A DNA stretch of 64,000 nucleotides from NCBI RefSeq assembly GCF_037658235.1, contig NZ_JBBJLN010000008.1, positions 148,917-212,916 on the forward strand, written 5' to 3'. The position numbers were made by a program, and so were the translations under genes. This stretch comes from Yunchengibacter salinarum. Its GTDB lineage: Bacteria; Pseudomonadota; Alphaproteobacteria; Sphingomonadales; Kordiimonadaceae. Shown piece after piece: positions 61,570-64,000 of this stretch (position 1 is the stretch's first letter; the number at the start of each line of letters is the position of its first letter). The notes below the pieces were generated by a model. That model did not search any database and had not been told where the DNA came from. It saw nothing but the letters and a program-made list of their open reading frames with translations.

Positions 61570-63738
61570 ATGCCTGAAGCCAAAAACAGCCAAAGCGGGA
61601 AATGCCCGGTTATGCATGGTGGCCAGACACGCGCGGGCACATCCAACATGGATTGGTGGCCCAATGCGCTCAATCTGGACATACTGCACCAGCATGACGC
61701 CAAGACCAACCCGATGGGGCCGGATTTCGATTACCATGCGGAACTGGAAAAGCTCGATGTGGCGGCCCTGAAAACGGACCTGCGCGCCCTGATGACGGAC
61801 AGTCAGGACTGGTGGCCCGCCGATTGGGGCCATTATGGCGGGCTGATGATCCGCATGGCGTGGCACGCGGCGGGCTCTTACCGCATTGCGGATGGTCGCG
61901 GTGGCGGCGGCACCGGCAATCAGCGGTTCGCGCCGATCAATTCCTGGCCGGACAATGCCAATCTGGACAAGGCGCGCCGCCTGCTGTGGCCGATCAAGAA
62001 GAAATACGGCAACAAGATAAGCTGGGCGGACCTGATCATTCTGGCCGGGAACGTGGCCTATGAATCCATGGGCTTCAAGACCTTCGGTTTCGCCTTTGGC
62101 CGGGAAGACATCTGGCACCCGGAGAAAGACACCTATTGGGGCGCGGAAAAGGAATGGCTGGCCCCCAGCGATGAGCGTTACGGCGATCTTGACGACCCGG
62201 CGACCATGGAAAACCCGCTGGCGGCGGTGCAGATGGGGCTGATTTACGTCAACCCGGAAGGGGTGAATGGCCAGCCGGACCCGCTGAAAACCGCCTTGCA
62301 GGTGCGGGAGACCTTTGCCCGCATGGCCATGAATGACGAGGAAACCGTCGCCCTGACGGCAGGCGGGCACACGGTCGGCAAGTGCCACGGCAATGGCGAC
62401 GCCGCCGATCTGGGCCCCGCGCCGGAGGCGGCGGATATCAGCGAACAGGGCCTTGGCTGGAACAATCACGCATCCCGCGGGGTGGGCCGCAACACGGTGA
62501 CATCCGGCATCGAAGGCGCCTGGACCACCCATCCGACCAAATGGGACAATGGCTATTTCCGCCTGTTGCTCGGCTATGAGTGGGAGTTGAAGAAAAGCCC
62601 CGCCGGCGCCTGGCAGTGGGAGCCGGTGGACATCCGCGAAGAGGATATGCCGGTGGATGTGGAAGACCCGTCCATCAGGCTGAAGCCCATCATGACTGAT
62701 GCGGACATGGCGATGAAGATGGACCCGGTGTACCGGGAAATCGCCGAGCGGTTCCACAACAACCCCGCCGCGTTCGACGATGCCTTCGCCCGTGCATGGT
62801 TCAAGCTTACCCACCGGGACATGGGCCCGAAAGACCGCTATGTGGGCCCGGAAGTGCCACAAGAAACCCTGATCTGGCAGGACCCGGTGCCGGAAGGCAG
62901 AACCGATTATGACGTGAATGCCATGAAGGCGAAAATCGCCGACAGCGGCCTGTCGGTGGCGGATATGGTCGCCACCGCCTGGGACAGTGCGCGCACCTGG
63001 CGCCAGTCGGACGGACGCGGCGGCGCCAATGGCGCCCGTATTCGCTTGGCCCCGCAAAAGGACTGGGAAGGCAACGAGCCGGATCGGCTGGCACGGGTGC
63101 TTGGGGTGCTTGCCCCCATCGCCACCAATGGCGGCGCGAGCATCGCCGATACCATCGTGCTGGCGGGCAATGTGGGGATCGAAAAAGCCGCCAAAGCAGC
63201 GGGTTTCGATGTCACCGTGCCGTTCACGCCGGGCCGGGGCGATGCCACCGATGACATGACGGATGCGGACTCTTTCGCGCCGCTGGAACCGATCCATGAC
63301 GGCTATCGCAACTGGCTGAAGAAAGATTATGCCGTCAGCGCCGAGGAGCTGATGCTGGACCGCACCCAACTCATGGGCTTGACCGCCCCTGAAATGACCG
63401 TACTGGTCGGCGGGATGCGGGTGCTGGGCACCAACCACAGTGGCACCCGTCACGGTGTTTTCACGGATCGGGAAGGCGCGTTGACGACCGACTTCTTCAT
63501 CAATCTGTGCGACATGGCCCATGGCTGGCATCCGGCGGGCGACGGCCTATACGAAATCCGGGATCGCGGGACCGGCGCGGTGAAGTGGACGGCCAGCCGC
63601 GTCGATCTGGTCTTCGGCTCGAACGCGATCCTGCGTGCCTATGCGGAGCTGTACGCCCAGGACGACAACAAGCAAAAGTTTGTCGATGACTTCATCGCCG
63701 CCTGGAGCAAGGTGATGCACGCCGACCACGCCGCCTGA
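61570..63738 (+). CDS. katG: Catalase-peroxidase
   Basis: Bifunctional haem enzyme that removes hydrogen peroxide (EC 1.11.1.21), 722 residues with the duplicated peroxidase fold. The distal site has Arg95, Trp98 and His99 in RMAWHAAG. Tyr226 (IYVNPEG) and Met252 complete the Met-Tyr-Trp adduct needed for catalase activity. Proximal His267 is in TAGGHTVGK. All key residues are present. GAGGGAGATCAGG precedes ATG 61570. No OxyR or Fur gene is near, and no clear OxyR site was seen upstream. Confidence 0.97.
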   Translation: MPEAKNSQSGKCPVMHGGQTRAGTSNMDWWPNALNLDILHQHDAKTNPMGPDFDYHAELEKLDVAALKTDLRALMTDSQDWWPADWGHYGGLMIRMAWHAAGSYRIADGRGGGGTGNQRFAPINSWPDNANLDKARRLLWPIKKKYGNKISWADLIILAGNVAYESMGFKTFGFAFGREDIWHPEKDTYWGAEKEWLAPSDERYGDLDDPATMENPLAAVQMGLIYVNPEGVNGQPDPLKTALQVRETFARMAMNDEETVALTAGGHTVGKCHGNGDAADLGPAPEAADISEQGLGWNNHASRGVGRNTVTSGIEGAWTTHPTKWDNGYFRLLLGYEWELKKSPAGAWQWEPVDIREEDMPVDVEDPSIRLKPIMTDADMAMKMDPVYREIAERFHNNPAAFDDAFARAWFKLTHRDMGPKDRYVGPEVPQETLIWQDPVPEGRTDYDVNAMKAKIADSGLSVADMVATAWDSARTWRQSDGRGGANGARIRLAPQKDWEGNEPDRLARVLGVLAPIATNGGASIADTIVLAGNVGIEKAAKAAGFDVTVPFTPGRGDATDDMTDADSFAPLEPIHDGYRNWLKKDYAVSAEELMLDRTQLMGLTAPEMTVLVGGMRVLGTNHSGTRHGVFTDREGALTTDFFINLCDMAHGWHPAGDGLYEIRDRGTGAVKWTASRVDLVFGSNAILRAYAELYAQDDNKQKFVDDFIAAWSKVMHADHAA

Positions 63739-63955
63739 GGGCGAGCCGCCAGGGCGGCGCCAGGCCCCGGCGCGGTTTTCCGCCGAAAAACGGCCCCCGG
63801 CGCGCGCGGCTTCACGCCGCCGCCCGCGGGGCCGCATGGCATATGGGCGGCTGAACACCCGCGCGCGCCTCAGGCTCATGAGCATAAGCAGGCGATGACA
63901 AGGGCAACGGATTGAGTCATGCCACCATGCATGTCACAGCGACGCGGCAGGAAAA

Positions 63956-64000
63956 TGGTGACCCCGACAGGACTCGAACCTGTGACCCTCAGATTAGGAA
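63956..64000 (-). tRNA. tRNA-Arg(CCT), partial
   Basis: The 3' part of a tRNA on the minus strand, cut by the window edge. It includes CCA (63956-63958), discriminator A, acceptor strand CGGGGTC, the T arm ACAGG-TTCGAGT-CCTGT, a 5-nt variable loop, and the anticodon loop TTCCTAA with anticodon CCT, decoding AGG as arginine. Confidence 0.9.

Noticed and set aside
61495..63531. 678-codon open frame antisense to katG
   Set aside because: No recognisable motifs; KatG on the plus strand has every catalytic residue.
63739..63955. katG terminator in the GC-rich palindromic stretch
   Set aside because: Several short inverted repeats are present but none has a clean stem followed by a T run.

Overview
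The window is a contiguous piece of a GC-rich alphaproteobacterial chromosome. The evidence is gene order (mutM divergent from ubiE-ubiB-coaBC-dut; rpsT-dnaA-dnaN-recF-gyrB; rpmH-rnpA-yidD-yidC-engB), an ScfR-type regulator divergent from isocitrate lyase, a membrane-anchored CycM-like cytochrome c, and the CHCC zinc-finger protein next to polA. Kordiimonadales/Emcibacterales-like or sphingomonad-like relatives fit, but the order cannot be fixed from this sequence alone. The genes describe an aerobic heterotroph with a glyoxylate shunt, ubiquinone synthesis, chemotaxis receptors and KatG.

Layout. 0-6 kb: end of an unknown gene with its terminator, nadB with an ABC ATPase, a CHCC zinc-finger protein and polA. 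6.2-7.5 kb: an AT-richer Fic gene behind inverted repeats, the clearest compositional outlier. 7.5-12.4 kb (minus strand): a pteridine-reductase-like SDR, an exported phosphatidylserine-decarboxylase-like enzyme and a TonB-dependent receptor. 12.8-24.3 kb: a soluble PAS chemoreceptor, serine deaminase, the ScfR/aceA pair, a ferredoxin, M17 aminopeptidase, MarR plus NlpC/P60, cytochrome c and prephenate dehydratase. 24.3-29.6 kb (minus): the operon ubiE-ubiB-coaBC-dut-moeB-dsrE. 29.8-40.2 kb (plus): mutM, an exported protein, enoyl-CoA hydratase, rpsT, a 1 kb repeat-rich leader, then dnaA, dnaN, recF and gyrB. 40.3-51.5 kb: a membrane chemoreceptor, PilZ, PlsC, cysE-cysK, an AI-2E family permease coupled to a His-rich ZIP-like membrane protein, a FemAB-like GNAT and a two-domain FKBP lipoprotein. 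51.6-55.1 kb (minus): rpmH-rnpA-yidD-yidC-engB. 55.4-58.4 kb: a sensor kinase, an S58 peptidase and a lipoprotein. 58.6-64 kb: tRNA-Arg(ACG), an oxidoreductase under a palindromic operator, an HPP-TetR pair, katG and the end of tRNA-Arg(CCT).

Most of the window is conserved housekeeping DNA. No CRISPR array, insertion sequence, prophage or defence island is visible. The most unusual signals are regulatory DNA (the Fic, aceA, oxidoreductase and chemoreceptor upstream regions) and the exported decarboxylase beside a TonB receptor. Start codons were chosen from Shine-Dalgarno spacing and domain boundaries; several are GTG.
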